A stretch of DNA of 64,000 nt from an uncultured Lachnospiraceae bacterium (GTDB lineage: Bacteria > Bacillota > Clostridia > Lachnospirales > Lachnospiraceae): NCBI GenBank assembly GCA_944380605.1, contig CALWIA010000009.1:46507-110506 (forward strand), written 5' to 3'. The position numbers were made by a program, and so were the translations under genes. Within the stretch, counting starts at the first letter, position 1; each line of letters begins with the position of its first letter. Positions 1 through 7,437 of the stretch are shown piece by piece. Under the pieces are notes generated by a model. That model saw nothing but the letters and a program-made list of their open reading frames with translations, had not been told where the DNA came from and searched no databases.

Positions 1-19
1 GAAAAGGAGAAGGTAAAGT

Positions 20-1537
20 ATGGCAGTTGAACGGAAAAAATATTGCGTAAACGGCGAATGGCTGGAGTCCAAAACCGACAAATGGAATCCGGTAACGGAT
101 TCCAGCACCGGCGAAATAATCGCCGAGGTGCCCTGCTGCACCAAGGAAGAAGTGGAGTCCGCCATAGCCGCGGCATACGAGGCATTTCCGGCCTGGTCCC
201 AGAAATCTTTAAGCGCCAGAACCCAGATGATGTTCAAATGGAGAAATGTGCTGCTGGCGCATATCGACGAACTGACCGTTCTGTGCGCCAAGGAACTGGG
301 CAAGAACCTGGACGAGGCCCGCGGAGACGTGCTGAAGGCCATCGAGCCCACGGAGCACGCCTGCAGCCTGCCCACGCTGATGCAGGGCGACGCGTCTCTG
401 CAGGTAACCACCGGATTTGATACCGCCACCTACCGAGTGCCGTTGGGCGTGGTAGCCGGCATCGTACCCTTTAACTTCCCGGCCATGATTCCCTGGGGCT
501 GGATGGTGCCGTTAGCCATTGCCACCGGCAATACCATCGTGCTGAAGGCCGCCAGCCAGACGCCGCTGACGTCCATGCGGATTCTGGAACTGTTCTATGA
601 AGAGGGCGGATTCCCCAAGGGCGTGGTGAACCTGGTGACCTGCAGCCGGCACGAGGCGGAGATCTTCCTGACGGATCCCAGAGTCAAGGCGGTAACCTTC
701 GTAGGCACTACCGGCGTAGGCAAGCACATCTATTCCGTGGCTTCTGCCAACGGCAAGCGGGTACAGGCCCAGTGCGAAGCCAAGAACCACGCGCTGGTGC
801 TGGAAGACGCGGATCTGGAAAGCGCCACCAACGCCATCATCAACTCCACCTACGGCTGCGCGGGCATGCGCTGCATGGCGCTGCCGGTCATCGTAGTGCA
901 GGAGAGCATTGCCGACCAGTTTGTGGCCATGCTGAAAGAAAAGGCCATGAAGCTGAAAGTGGGATGCGCCTATGATCCGGAGACCAAACTGGGACCGGTG
1001 GTATCGGCGGCTCACAAAAAGAGCGTCTGCGACTGGATCCAGAAGGGCATCGACGAAGGCGCCGAGCTGGTGCTGGACGGCCGCGACATCGTAGTTCCCG
1101 GATATGAGAACGGCTTCTTTGTAGGCCCGACGATTCTGGACCATGTAAAACCCGGCATGTCGGTGGGCGACCGGGAGATTTTCGGACCGGTAACGGTCAT
1201 TAAGAGAGTCAAGGACTTCGACGAAGGTCTGGCCATTATGAACGCCAATCCCTTCGCCAACGGTTCTGTAATTTTCACCCAGAGCGGATTCTATGCCCGC
1301 AAGTTTGAGTTCCTGACCGACGGCGGCATGGTAGGCATCAACGTAGGCATTCCGGTGCCCACGGCTTACTTCCCCTTCTCCGGTAACAAGGATTCCTTCT
1401 TCGGCGATCTGCACGTTCTGGGCAAAGACGGCGTACGGTTCTACACCCGCGCCAAGACGGTAACCAAGCACTGGTATGACGAGACTTCCCGTCATAAAAA
1501 TGTCAGCACCTGGGAGGGCACGGTAGAACGTGTCTGA
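20..1537 (+). CDS. mmsA: CoA-acylating methylmalonate-semialdehyde dehydrogenase (MmsA/IolA-like)
   Basis: A 505-residue aldehyde dehydrogenase. Members of this subfamily oxidise malonate or methylmalonate semialdehyde with NAD+ and CoA to give acetyl-CoA or propionyl-CoA. The catalytic cysteine is about residue 285 in GMRCMA, the form of the active-site motif typical of the MmsA/IolA branch. A proline-phenylalanine-asparagine motif near 150-153 and the VTFVGTTGVG glycine motif (226-235) fit the NAD site. Start ATG follows AAGGAGAAGG. The next gene is an iron alcohol dehydrogenase on the same strand, so the pair may interconvert a 3-hydroxyacid or alcohol, its semialdehyde and an acyl-CoA. 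No inositol or valine catabolic genes lie in the window, so the physiological substrate is open. A GTCTGAC/GTCAGAC stem spans the stop codon but has no T-tract. Confidence 0.88.
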   Translation: MAVERKKYCVNGEWLESKTDKWNPVTDSSTGEIIAEVPCCTKEEVESAIAAAYEAFPAWSQKSLSARTQMMFKWRNVLLAHIDELTVLCAKELGKNLDEARGDVLKAIEPTEHACSLPTLMQGDASLQVTTGFDTATYRVPLGVVAGIVPFNFPAMIPWGWMVPLAIATGNTIVLKAASQTPLTSMRILELFYEEGGFPKGVVNLVTCSRHEAEIFLTDPRVKAVTFVGTTGVGKHIYSVASANGKRVQAQCEAKNHALVLEDADLESATNAIINSTYGCAGMRCMALPVIVVQESIADQFVAMLKEKAMKLKVGCAYDPETKLGPVVSAAHKKSVCDWIQKGIDEGAELVLDGRDIVVPGYENGFFVGPTILDHVKPGMSVGDREIFGPVTVIKRVKDFDEGLAIMNANPFANGSVIFTQSGFYARKFEFLTDGGMVGINVGIPVPTAYFPFSGNKDSFFGDLHVLGKDGVRFYTRAKTVTKHWYDETSRHKNVSTWEGTVERV

Positions 1538-1698
1538 CCGGCGTCAGACGGTCGGGTGAGTCAGCCGTACCGGCTTAGATAAAACATACGGGCCGGAACC
1601 CGGTTTCGGAGCGCAGTCCGTTCCGGTGTTCCGGCTCTGACTCTGTGCGCAGGCAGGCGTAAGGAGCGGCCTGCGGCACATAAAATTTGGAGGAAGAA
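1538..1698 (+). other. spacer between aldehyde and alcohol dehydrogenase genes
   Basis: 161 bp without a convincing promoter. It holds a GTCTGAC/GTCAGAC stem (1532-1549) and a GCCGGAAC ... GTTCCGGC inverted repeat, neither followed by a T-tract. They may stabilise or process a shared transcript. No small gene was seen. Confidence 0.35.
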
Positions 1699-2853
1699 AT
1701 GGCAAGAGAGTTTATTATGCCCGGACGCATTATCAGCGGCATCAAGGCCCTGAACATGGCGGAGGCCGCTCTGGGGCGGATGGGCAAAAAAGCAATGATT
1801 GTAACGGATCCCATGATGGTAAAGCTGGGAAACTGTGCCAAGGTAGAAGAGGCACTGAAAAATGAAGGCGTGGCCTATACGGTGTACGACGGCGTCACCG
1901 GAGAGCCCACCGATCAGATGGTAGAGGCCGGCGTGGCGAAATACCGCAGCGAGGGCTGTGATTTCCTGGTGGCCCTGGGCGGCGGAAGCCCCATCGACAC
2001 CATGAAGGCCATCGGCTCCCTGGTGCTCAACGACGTGGGAATCGCCAGCTACATGGGCAAGGAAATCCATGTGCAGATGCCTCCCATGGCAGCCATTCCC
2101 ACCACGGCGGGAACCGGCTCCGAGGCGACCCAGTTTACCATTATCACCGATACGGTCAAAGATGTAAAGATGCTGCTGAAGGGATCGGTGCTGATGCCGG
2201 ATCTGGCCATCATCGACCCGCAGTTTACCATGACGGCGCCGCCGAAGATTACGGCAGCCACCGGTCTGGACGCTCTCTGCCATGGAATCGAAGCTTATAC
2301 ATCCAGAAAGTCCCAGAGAATGTCCGACACCTTCGCCCTGTCCGCGGTGAAGCGGATTTTCCGGAACCTGGCCAAGGCCTATCACAACGGCGAAGATGAG
2401 GACGCCCGTTCCGAGATGTCTCTGGCGGCGCTGGAGGCGGGCATTGCCTTCAACAACGCGTCGGTGACTCTGATTCACGGCATGAGCCGTCCCATCGGCG
2501 CCCTGTTCCATGTGGCCCACGGACTGTCCAATGCCATGCTGATGAAGGTGTGCCTGGAGTATGCGCTGGAAGGCGCTTATGACCGCTTCGGCGCGCTGGG
2601 AAGAGCCATCGGCGTGGCGGGAAGACAGGATTCCGACGAGACCGCGGCCAGGAACTTCCTGCAGGCAGTGGAAGCGCTGCTGCAGGAACTGGAGGTTCCC
2701 AGCCTGGAACAGTACGGCATCGACCGGGATACGTTCTTTGCCCAGATTGAAAAAATGGCCCACGACGCCATGGAAAGCGGCAGCCCCCAGAACACCCGGC
2801 GGGCGGTGGAAAAGGCGGATGTGGAAGAACTGTACCGGCGGCTCTGGAACTAA
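1699..2853 (+). CDS. iron-containing alcohol dehydrogenase
   Basis: A 384-residue group III (Fe-dependent) alcohol dehydrogenase, expected to interconvert an alcohol and an aldehyde with NAD(P)H. The N-terminal Rossmann-like domain has GGGSPID at 94-100. The C-terminal helical domain carries the metal ligands in GLDALCHGIEAY and the two histidines of HGMSRPIGALFHVAHG. I chose ATG 1699 because GGAGG (1689-1693) lies 5 nt upstream; an in-frame TTG at 1687 overlaps that site. It follows the semialdehyde dehydrogenase after 161 bp and probably works with it. Its stop overlaps by 4 bp the stop of the convergent nuclease gene. The substrate cannot be read from the sequence. Confidence 0.9.
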   Translation: MAREFIMPGRIISGIKALNMAEAALGRMGKKAMIVTDPMMVKLGNCAKVEEALKNEGVAYTVYDGVTGEPTDQMVEAGVAKYRSEGCDFLVALGGGSPIDTMKAIGSLVLNDVGIASYMGKEIHVQMPPMAAIPTTAGTGSEATQFTIITDTVKDVKMLLKGSVLMPDLAIIDPQFTMTAPPKITAATGLDALCHGIEAYTSRKSQRMSDTFALSAVKRIFRNLAKAYHNGEDEDARSEMSLAALEAGIAFNNASVTLIHGMSRPIGALFHVAHGLSNAMLMKVCLEYALEGAYDRFGALGRAIGVAGRQDSDETAARNFLQAVEALLQELEVPSLEQYGIDRDTFFAQIEKMAHDAMESGSPQNTRRAVEKADVEELYRRLWN

Positions 2854-3929
2854 CGCCCGGCGGCTTTTAAAATCTCCCGGACATAGCGGCTGAGGCAGTC
2901 GGGAGACTGGAACAGCTGCGGACGGTATTCGACATAAGTAAGGCGGCTTCTGCAGTCCTCTTTCATGACCGGTTCCCAGATGGGGACCGGCTGAGGGAGG
3001 AAGAGGCCGCTTTTTTTTGTGTAGCAGGTAGCGGCGGTGGCCTTTTTGCGGGCATTCCGGTCCACAAAGGCGCCGACGCTTTTGTGGATGGCGGTGTCTT
3101 CACAGACCAGGTAGTAATAATCCTGATAATTGGGGTAAAAATGCTTCAGGGTGCCGGCAAACAGGGGGATTTCCAGGGTCAGAAGGGAATCGGAGGCGGA
3201 GATGGCGATGCCGCCGGATTCCCGGGAAAACGCCGCCGGCAGCCGGCAGCATCCCCGCAGCCGCAGACGGAGGGCCGGAGCCTCCGAAGATTCCATCAGC
3301 TGCTGGTCTTCCAGGACAAATTCGTGTTCCAGAAAATCCGGATACGAAAGAATCGGAAGGATCAGCGGCATGCCTTCCAGATCTTCCCGGTTGTGCAGCA
3401 TCAGCATGCCGTAGAGACGGTCATCCCGGGAGACTAGGTACTCCTGGTATACCTCGATCAGCTGGCCGCCGGAAAAGGGATCCTGGCGGCAGATGCCCAG
3501 GAACCGCTCGATGGCTTTCTGCTTTAAGCTGTCCAGCCCCAGCAGTTTCCGGAAGGGCCGGATCCGCTTGTAGAGATCCACGCTCTGCACTTCGGAAAAG
3601 GAGAAGGGAAGGCCGTACTGGCGGCACCGCTTCAGCAGGAACGGGATGTCAAAGGTGTCTCCGTTGAAGTGAACCAGCACGGAATATCGTTTTAATAGAG
3701 AAAAAAAGGCGTTCAGAAGCTCCGGCTCGGAAGCGGGGGTGTCGGCGAACCACTGGATCAGCTGCCAGCCGCCGTTTTCCCAAAAGACGGCGCCGATCAG
3801 ATACACCCGGGAGGCATCGCCGGAAAACCCGGTGGTTTCAATGTCAAAAAACAGCAGGTCTTCCCGCCTGCCAAGTTTCTCCAGAGGATAGGTTTCCGGA
3901 AAGGAAACAGCAGATGCTGCAGTAATCAT
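2850..3929 (-). CDS. RNase H-fold DEDDh exonuclease, YprB-like
   Basis: A 359-residue protein with a DnaQ-type 3'-5' exonuclease domain in its N-terminal half. Motif I is FDIETTG (28-34, D29 and E31), motif II is in HFNGDTFDIP, and motif III is HNREDLEG, in which a histidine precedes the last aspartate as in DEDDh/YprB-type enzymes. The C-terminal 150 residues have no motif I recognise. Family members are predicted metal-dependent nucleases acting on RNA or single-stranded DNA; this one has no neighbour that fixes its substrate. It is transcribed from its own promoter (3969-3997), divergent from the alpha/beta hydrolase, and converges on the alcohol dehydrogenase with a 4-bp overlap of stops. 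Confidence 0.78.
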   Translation of the reverse strand: MITAASAVSFPETYPLEKLGRREDLLFFDIETTGFSGDASRVYLIGAVFWENGGWQLIQWFADTPASEPELLNAFFSLLKRYSVLVHFNGDTFDIPFLLKRCRQYGLPFSFSEVQSVDLYKRIRPFRKLLGLDSLKQKAIERFLGICRQDPFSGGQLIEVYQEYLVSRDDRLYGMLMLHNREDLEGMPLILPILSYPDFLEHEFVLEDQQLMESSEAPALRLRLRGCCRLPAAFSRESGGIAISASDSLLTLEIPLFAGTLKHFYPNYQDYYYLVCEDTAIHKSVGAFVDRNARKKATAATCYTKKSGLFLPQPVPIWEPVMKEDCRSRLTYVEYRPQLFQSPDCLSRYVREILKAAGR

Positions 3930-3968
3930 TATAGGCTCCTTTGCAGATGAATCAGATTCTCAAAGGCC

Positions 3969-3997
3969 ATTATACGATGGTTTGGACCGGATTGCAA
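3969..3997 (-). promoter_or_regulatory. sigma-A promoter of the YprB-like nuclease
   Basis: On the minus strand TTGCAA, a 17-nt spacer and TATAAT. It lies about 40 bp upstream of ATG 3929 and faces away from the hydrolase promoter at 4020-4048. Confidence 0.75.
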
Positions 3998-4019
3998 TGA
4001 AGCGGAAGAACGGGACGGC

Positions 4020-4048
4020 TTTACAGCGGCAGGCGGTACGGCTATAAT
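4020..4048 (+). promoter_or_regulatory. sigma-A promoter of the alpha/beta hydrolase
   Basis: TTTACA, 17 nt, TATAAT. The -10 box overlaps an in-frame ATG at 4047, so that ATG would not be in the mRNA. This supports ATG 4113 as the start. Confidence 0.75.
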
Positions 4049-4112
4049 GAAACCAGGACCCGGCAGAAACCCGGCTGTGCCGGCTGCCGCGGGCGAGAAA
4101 GGACGAAACGGG

Positions 4113-5237
4113 ATGAAGACAGTATCGTATATGACCTGCCAGAGCCGGATGGAGCGGCAGTTTGACCGGTTCGGCCGGCAGATGCCGGCGCGGACGGAGT
4201 CGCCGGAGGCGTTTTGGGCCTGGAAAAAGGAGGCCGGAACCAAGCTGTATGAGCTGCTGGGGCTGGAGCGGATGGAGCGCTGCCCGCTGGAAAGCCAGGT
4301 GACAGAGGTCTGTGAGGCGGAGCCGGGGATCCGGCGGGAACGGGTGGTGATTCAGACGGAGCCGGATGTGTGGATGCCGGTGTACGTGCTGATTCCGGAA
4401 CAGGCGGAAGCAAAACGGCGGGCCGGCGGGCGGCCATCCTGCGTCATCGCGCCGGCGGGCCACGGAAGTGGAGGCAAGATTTCTACGGCAGGAGATCAAA
4501 GCAGCGCTGCCGCGGCCCTGGGGATCCGCCGGTATCATTGCGACTACGGGCTGCAGCTGGCCAGAAAGGGGCTGGTGGCCCTGTGCCCCGACAGCCGCGG
4601 CTTTGGGGAGCGGAGAGAACCGGCGGTTCAGGGAGACCGCCCGGAACAGGTGCTGGCGTCTTCCTGCCGCCAGCTGGCCCATATGGCGGAGCCTTTGGGT
4701 ATGACCGTGGCCGGCATGTTTGTCTGGGACCTGATGCGGCTCATCGATTATATAGAAGAGAGAGACCAGTGGAATCTGGAGGACATCGGCTGCGTCGGCT
4801 TTTCCGGAGGCGGCATGCAGACGCTGTTTCTGACGGCGCTGGATGGCCGCGTCGCCAGGGCCTGCGTCAGCGGCTATCTGTACGGGTACAAAGACGCCCT
4901 GCTGAAGCTCAATGACAACTGCAGCTGTAACTATGTGCCGGGGCTCTGGAGATATCTGGATATGGGGGACATCGGGGCGATGATCGCTCCCAGGCCGCTG
5001 GTGATCCAGTCTTGTGTGGAGGACCCTCTGAACGGAGCACGGGGGATGGAAAATGTCCGGGAGCCGATGGAAGTGATCCGCGGCGCCTACGCCTGTCTGG
5101 GCGCGGAAGACCGGCTCTGCCATCACATCTGTCCCGGCGGGCACCAGTGGCACCCGGAAGGGGCGGATCTGTTCGCGGCGGCTTCGGGAGAACCGCCCTA
5201 TGCAGGATGGGCTCCGGAAGTCGTAAAGAAGGCCTGA
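4113..5237 (+). CDS. alpha/beta hydrolase, acetyl xylan esterase/dienelactone hydrolase-like
   Basis: A 374-residue serine hydrolase without signal peptide, so probably cytoplasmic. The nucleophile elbow GFSGGG is near residue 230, the acid is probably in CVEDPLN, and the histidine is in GGHQWHPEG. The oxyanion-side motif APAGHGSGG precedes the cap. This arrangement resembles the Abhydrolase_7/acetyl xylan esterase-type families, which deacylate sugar or small esters; the real substrate is unknown. AAAGGA at 4098-4103 precedes ATG 4113, and the longer ATG 4047 lies in the -10 box. It is a single-gene unit between the nuclease and ruvA. Confidence 0.75.
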   Translation: MKTVSYMTCQSRMERQFDRFGRQMPARTESPEAFWAWKKEAGTKLYELLGLERMERCPLESQVTEVCEAEPGIRRERVVIQTEPDVWMPVYVLIPEQAEAKRRAGGRPSCVIAPAGHGSGGKISTAGDQSSAAAALGIRRYHCDYGLQLARKGLVALCPDSRGFGERREPAVQGDRPEQVLASSCRQLAHMAEPLGMTVAGMFVWDLMRLIDYIEERDQWNLEDIGCVGFSGGGMQTLFLTALDGRVARACVSGYLYGYKDALLKLNDNCSCNYVPGLWRYLDMGDIGAMIAPRPLVIQSCVEDPLNGARGMENVREPMEVIRGAYACLGAEDRLCHHICPGGHQWHPEGADLFAAASGEPPYAGWAPEVVKKA

Positions 5238-5269
5238 ATCCGGATTCGAATGTCTGTTCGCTTCCTGCC

Positions 5270-5298
5270 TTGCAAAGGGATGGAAGATATGCTATACT
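5270..5298 (+). promoter_or_regulatory. sigma-A promoter of the ruvA operon
   Basis: TTGCAA, 17 nt, TATACT, about 34 bp upstream of the ruvA GTG. It probably drives ruvA-ruvB-zapA-U32 and perhaps the SEDS/PBP genes, since no other promoter was seen before 12472. Confidence 0.8.
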
Positions 5299-5331
5299 TT
5301 AGAGAAAAGGCTGTAAAAGGAGAAACCGTCG

Positions 5332-5937
5332 GTGATTTCATATATCAAAGGCATGCTGGTGGAAAAAGAGGAAGACCGGATTGTGGTGGAGGCAGGCTCC
5401 ATAGGCTATGACATCTATGTGCCCCTTTCCTTTCTGGCGTCCCTTCCTCCGGTAGGAGAAGAAGTTCAGGTATACACCTATCTGCAGGTCCGGGAGGACG
5501 CGGTGACCCTCTATGGATTTCCCGGACGGCAGGATCTGAAGATGTTCCGCCAGCTGCTGGGGGTAACCGGCATCGGCCCCAGGGGAGCGCTGGGGATTCT
5601 GTCGGCGCTTCAGCCGGATCAGCTGCGGGTGGCGATTCTGTCCGGGGATGTCAAGACCATCACCCGGGCGCCGGGGGTAGGAGCCCGGACGGCGCAGCGG
5701 ATTATTCTGGACCTGAAGGACCGGGTATCGGCGGAGGAAGTGCTGGATTCTTTCCGCCCCGCAGAGGCGGCCGCCGGCGGCGTGGACGGCCAGTCCCGCA
5801 AAGAGGCGGCGGACGCGCTGGTAGCCCTGGGATATTCCGCGTCGGAAGCGGCGGCGGCGGTGCGCCGGGTAGAAGGCGCGGAGTCCATGACGGCGGAAGA
5901 GGTGCTGAAGGCATCGCTGAAATATATGCTATTTTGA
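5332..5937 (+). CDS. ruvA: Holliday junction branch migration protein RuvA
   Basis: A 201-residue DNA-binding subunit of the RuvAB branch migration complex. The N-terminal OB domain begins MISYIKGML. Two helix-hairpin-helix motifs sit around LLGVTGIGPRGAL and APGVGARTAQRI, followed by a linker and the C-terminal three-helix domain that contacts RuvB (EAADALVALGYS). The start is GTG, 9 nt after AAAGGAG (5316-5322). It is followed 12 bp later by ruvB. No ruvC is present in the window, as is usual in Firmicutes, which use RecU or other resolvases. Confidence 0.97.
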   Translation: MISYIKGMLVEKEEDRIVVEAGSIGYDIYVPLSFLASLPPVGEEVQVYTYLQVREDAVTLYGFPGRQDLKMFRQLLGVTGIGPRGALGILSALQPDQLRVAILSGDVKTITRAPGVGARTAQRIILDLKDRVSAEEVLDSFRPAEAAAGGVDGQSRKEAADALVALGYSASEAAAAVRRVEGAESMTAEEVLKASLKYMLF

Positions 5938-5949
5938 CGGTAGGAGAAT

Positions 5950-6939
5950 ATGGAGCGGAGAATCATTTCCACGGATCTGACAGAAGAAGAGAAAAAGACG
6001 GAATCCACGCTGCGGCCTCAGCTGCTGAAGGATTATATTGGCCAGGAAAAACTGAAGTCCACGCTGAAGGTATACATCGACGCGGCCAGGTCCCGGGGCG
6101 ACGCCCTGGACCACGTGCTGTTTTACGGGCCTCCCGGCCTGGGCAAGACTACCCTGTCCGGCATCATTGCCAACGAGATGGGCGTGAATATGAAGGTGAC
6201 CTCCGGCCCGGCCATTGAAAAGCCGGGGGAGATGGCGGCGGTTTTGAACAGCCTCCAGGAAGGCGACGTGCTGTTTGTGGACGAGATCCATCGGCTGAAC
6301 CGCCAGGTGGAGGAAGTGCTGTATCCCGCCATGGAGGATTTTGCCATTGATATCATGCTGGGCAAGGACTCCTCAGCCCGTTCCATCCGGCTGGAGCTGC
6401 CGCGTTTTACGCTGGTCGGCGCCACCACCCGGGCAGGGCTTCTGACGGCTCCGCTGCGGGACCGGTTCGGCGTGGTGCAGAAGCTGGAGTTTTACACGCC
6501 GGAGGAATTGAAAATCATCATTCTGCGCTCGGCAAAGGTGCTGGGAGTGGAAATTGAGGAAGCGGGAGCCATGGAACTGGCCCGCCGTTCCCGGGGTACG
6601 CCCCGGCTGGCCAACCGGCTGTTAAAGCGGGTGCGGGATTTCGCCCAGGTGAAGTACGACGGCGTCATTACCCGGGAGGTGGCGGATTTCGCCCTGGACA
6701 TTCTGGATGTGGACCGGCTGGGCCTGGACAACAACGACCGGAACATTCTGCTGACCATTATTCAGAAGTTTTCCGGAGGGCCGGTGGGGCTGGATACCCT
6801 GGCGGCCGCGCTGGGAGAGGACGCGGGCACGCTGGAAGACGTGTATGAGCCGTATCTGCTGATGAACGGCCTGCTGAACCGTACGCCCAGAGGCCGGACG
6901 GCCACGGAGGCGGCATACCGCCATCTGGGACTGATGTAA
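5950..6939 (+). CDS. ruvB: Holliday junction branch migration ATPase RuvB
   Basis: A 329-residue AAA+ motor. Walker A is GPPGLGKTT, Walker B is VDEIHRL, and sensor 1 is in LVGATTRAG. The arginine finger region and C-terminal winged-helix domain follow, with the conserved RTPRGR near the end. It pumps DNA through the RuvA tetramer at Holliday junctions. ATG 5950 follows TAGGAG. Length matches the family. Confidence 0.98.
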   Translation: MERRIISTDLTEEEKKTESTLRPQLLKDYIGQEKLKSTLKVYIDAARSRGDALDHVLFYGPPGLGKTTLSGIIANEMGVNMKVTSGPAIEKPGEMAAVLNSLQEGDVLFVDEIHRLNRQVEEVLYPAMEDFAIDIMLGKDSSARSIRLELPRFTLVGATTRAGLLTAPLRDRFGVVQKLEFYTPEELKIIILRSAKVLGVEIEEAGAMELARRSRGTPRLANRLLKRVRDFAQVKYDGVITREVADFALDILDVDRLGLDNNDRNILLTIIQKFSGGPVGLDTLAAALGEDAGTLEDVYEPYLLMNGLLNRTPRGRTATEAAYRHLGLM

Positions 6940-6966
6940 AGGAAACCACGACAGGAGATGGAGCAT

Positions 6967-7425
6967 ATGAAAGAGCAGTTTGACGCGGGAAAACACTACG
7001 CGGAAGTTTTGATAGATGGAAAAATTTATACCCTGGGAGGCGCGGAGGAAGAGCATTACCTGCAGCGGGTCGCCAGTTATATCAGCGAGAAGATTTCGCA
7101 GATGAAGCGGCAGGAAGGCTTTTCCAGACAGAGCCAGGAGTATCAGGCGGTGATGGTGGAATTAAACATCGCAGACGACTATTTCAAGGCGTCGGAACAG
7201 GCCCGCGCCAGCCAGAAGCGCTGTGATGAGATGGAAAAGGAGTCCTACAGCTTAAAGCACGAGCTGGTGACGACCCAGCTGAAGCTGGAGACGGCCCAGC
7301 ATCAGCTGGAGGAAGCGCTGAAAAAGCTGAAGGAAGCGGAAGAAGAACTGCTGAAGGTGAAGGCGCTGCAGACGGCGGAAGCCCACGCGGGGGGCAGCCG
7401 GTCCGGCAGCGGGCGGAAAGGATAA
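6967..7425 (+). CDS. zapA: cell division protein ZapA, long coiled-coil form
   Basis: A 152-residue protein. The first 60 residues match ZapA (AEVLIDGKIYTLGG), which binds FtsZ and promotes Z-ring bundling. Residues from about 60 to 135 form a long, charged coiled coil rich in Glu, Lys, Gln and Leu heptads, and the tail is Gly/Ser-rich (GGSRSGSGR). AGGAG (6953-6957) is 9 nt before ATG 6967 and overlaps the alternative ATG 6958, so 6967 is preferred. It lies 27 bp after ruvB and 12 bp before the U32 peptidase in the same operon. Confidence 0.85.
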   Translation: MKEQFDAGKHYAEVLIDGKIYTLGGAEEEHYLQRVASYISEKISQMKRQEGFSRQSQEYQAVMVELNIADDYFKASEQARASQKRCDEMEKESYSLKHELVTTQLKLETAQHQLEEALKKLKEAEEELLKVKALQTAEAHAGGSRSGSGRKG

Positions 7426-7437
7426 GGAGGTTCATCG

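Noticed and set aside
512..1495. Long minus-strand frames opposite mmsA, the U32 gene, thrS and others
   Set aside because: They are mirror frames caused by GC-rich codon bias and have no ribosome binding sites or recognisable domains.
1532..1549. GTCTGAC/GTCAGAC stem as terminator of mmsA
   Set aside because: It spans the stop codon and no T-tract follows.
4047..4112. Earlier ATG of the alpha/beta hydrolase
   Set aside because: It overlaps the -10 box of a TTTACA-17-TATAAT promoter and has no Shine-Dalgarno sequence.
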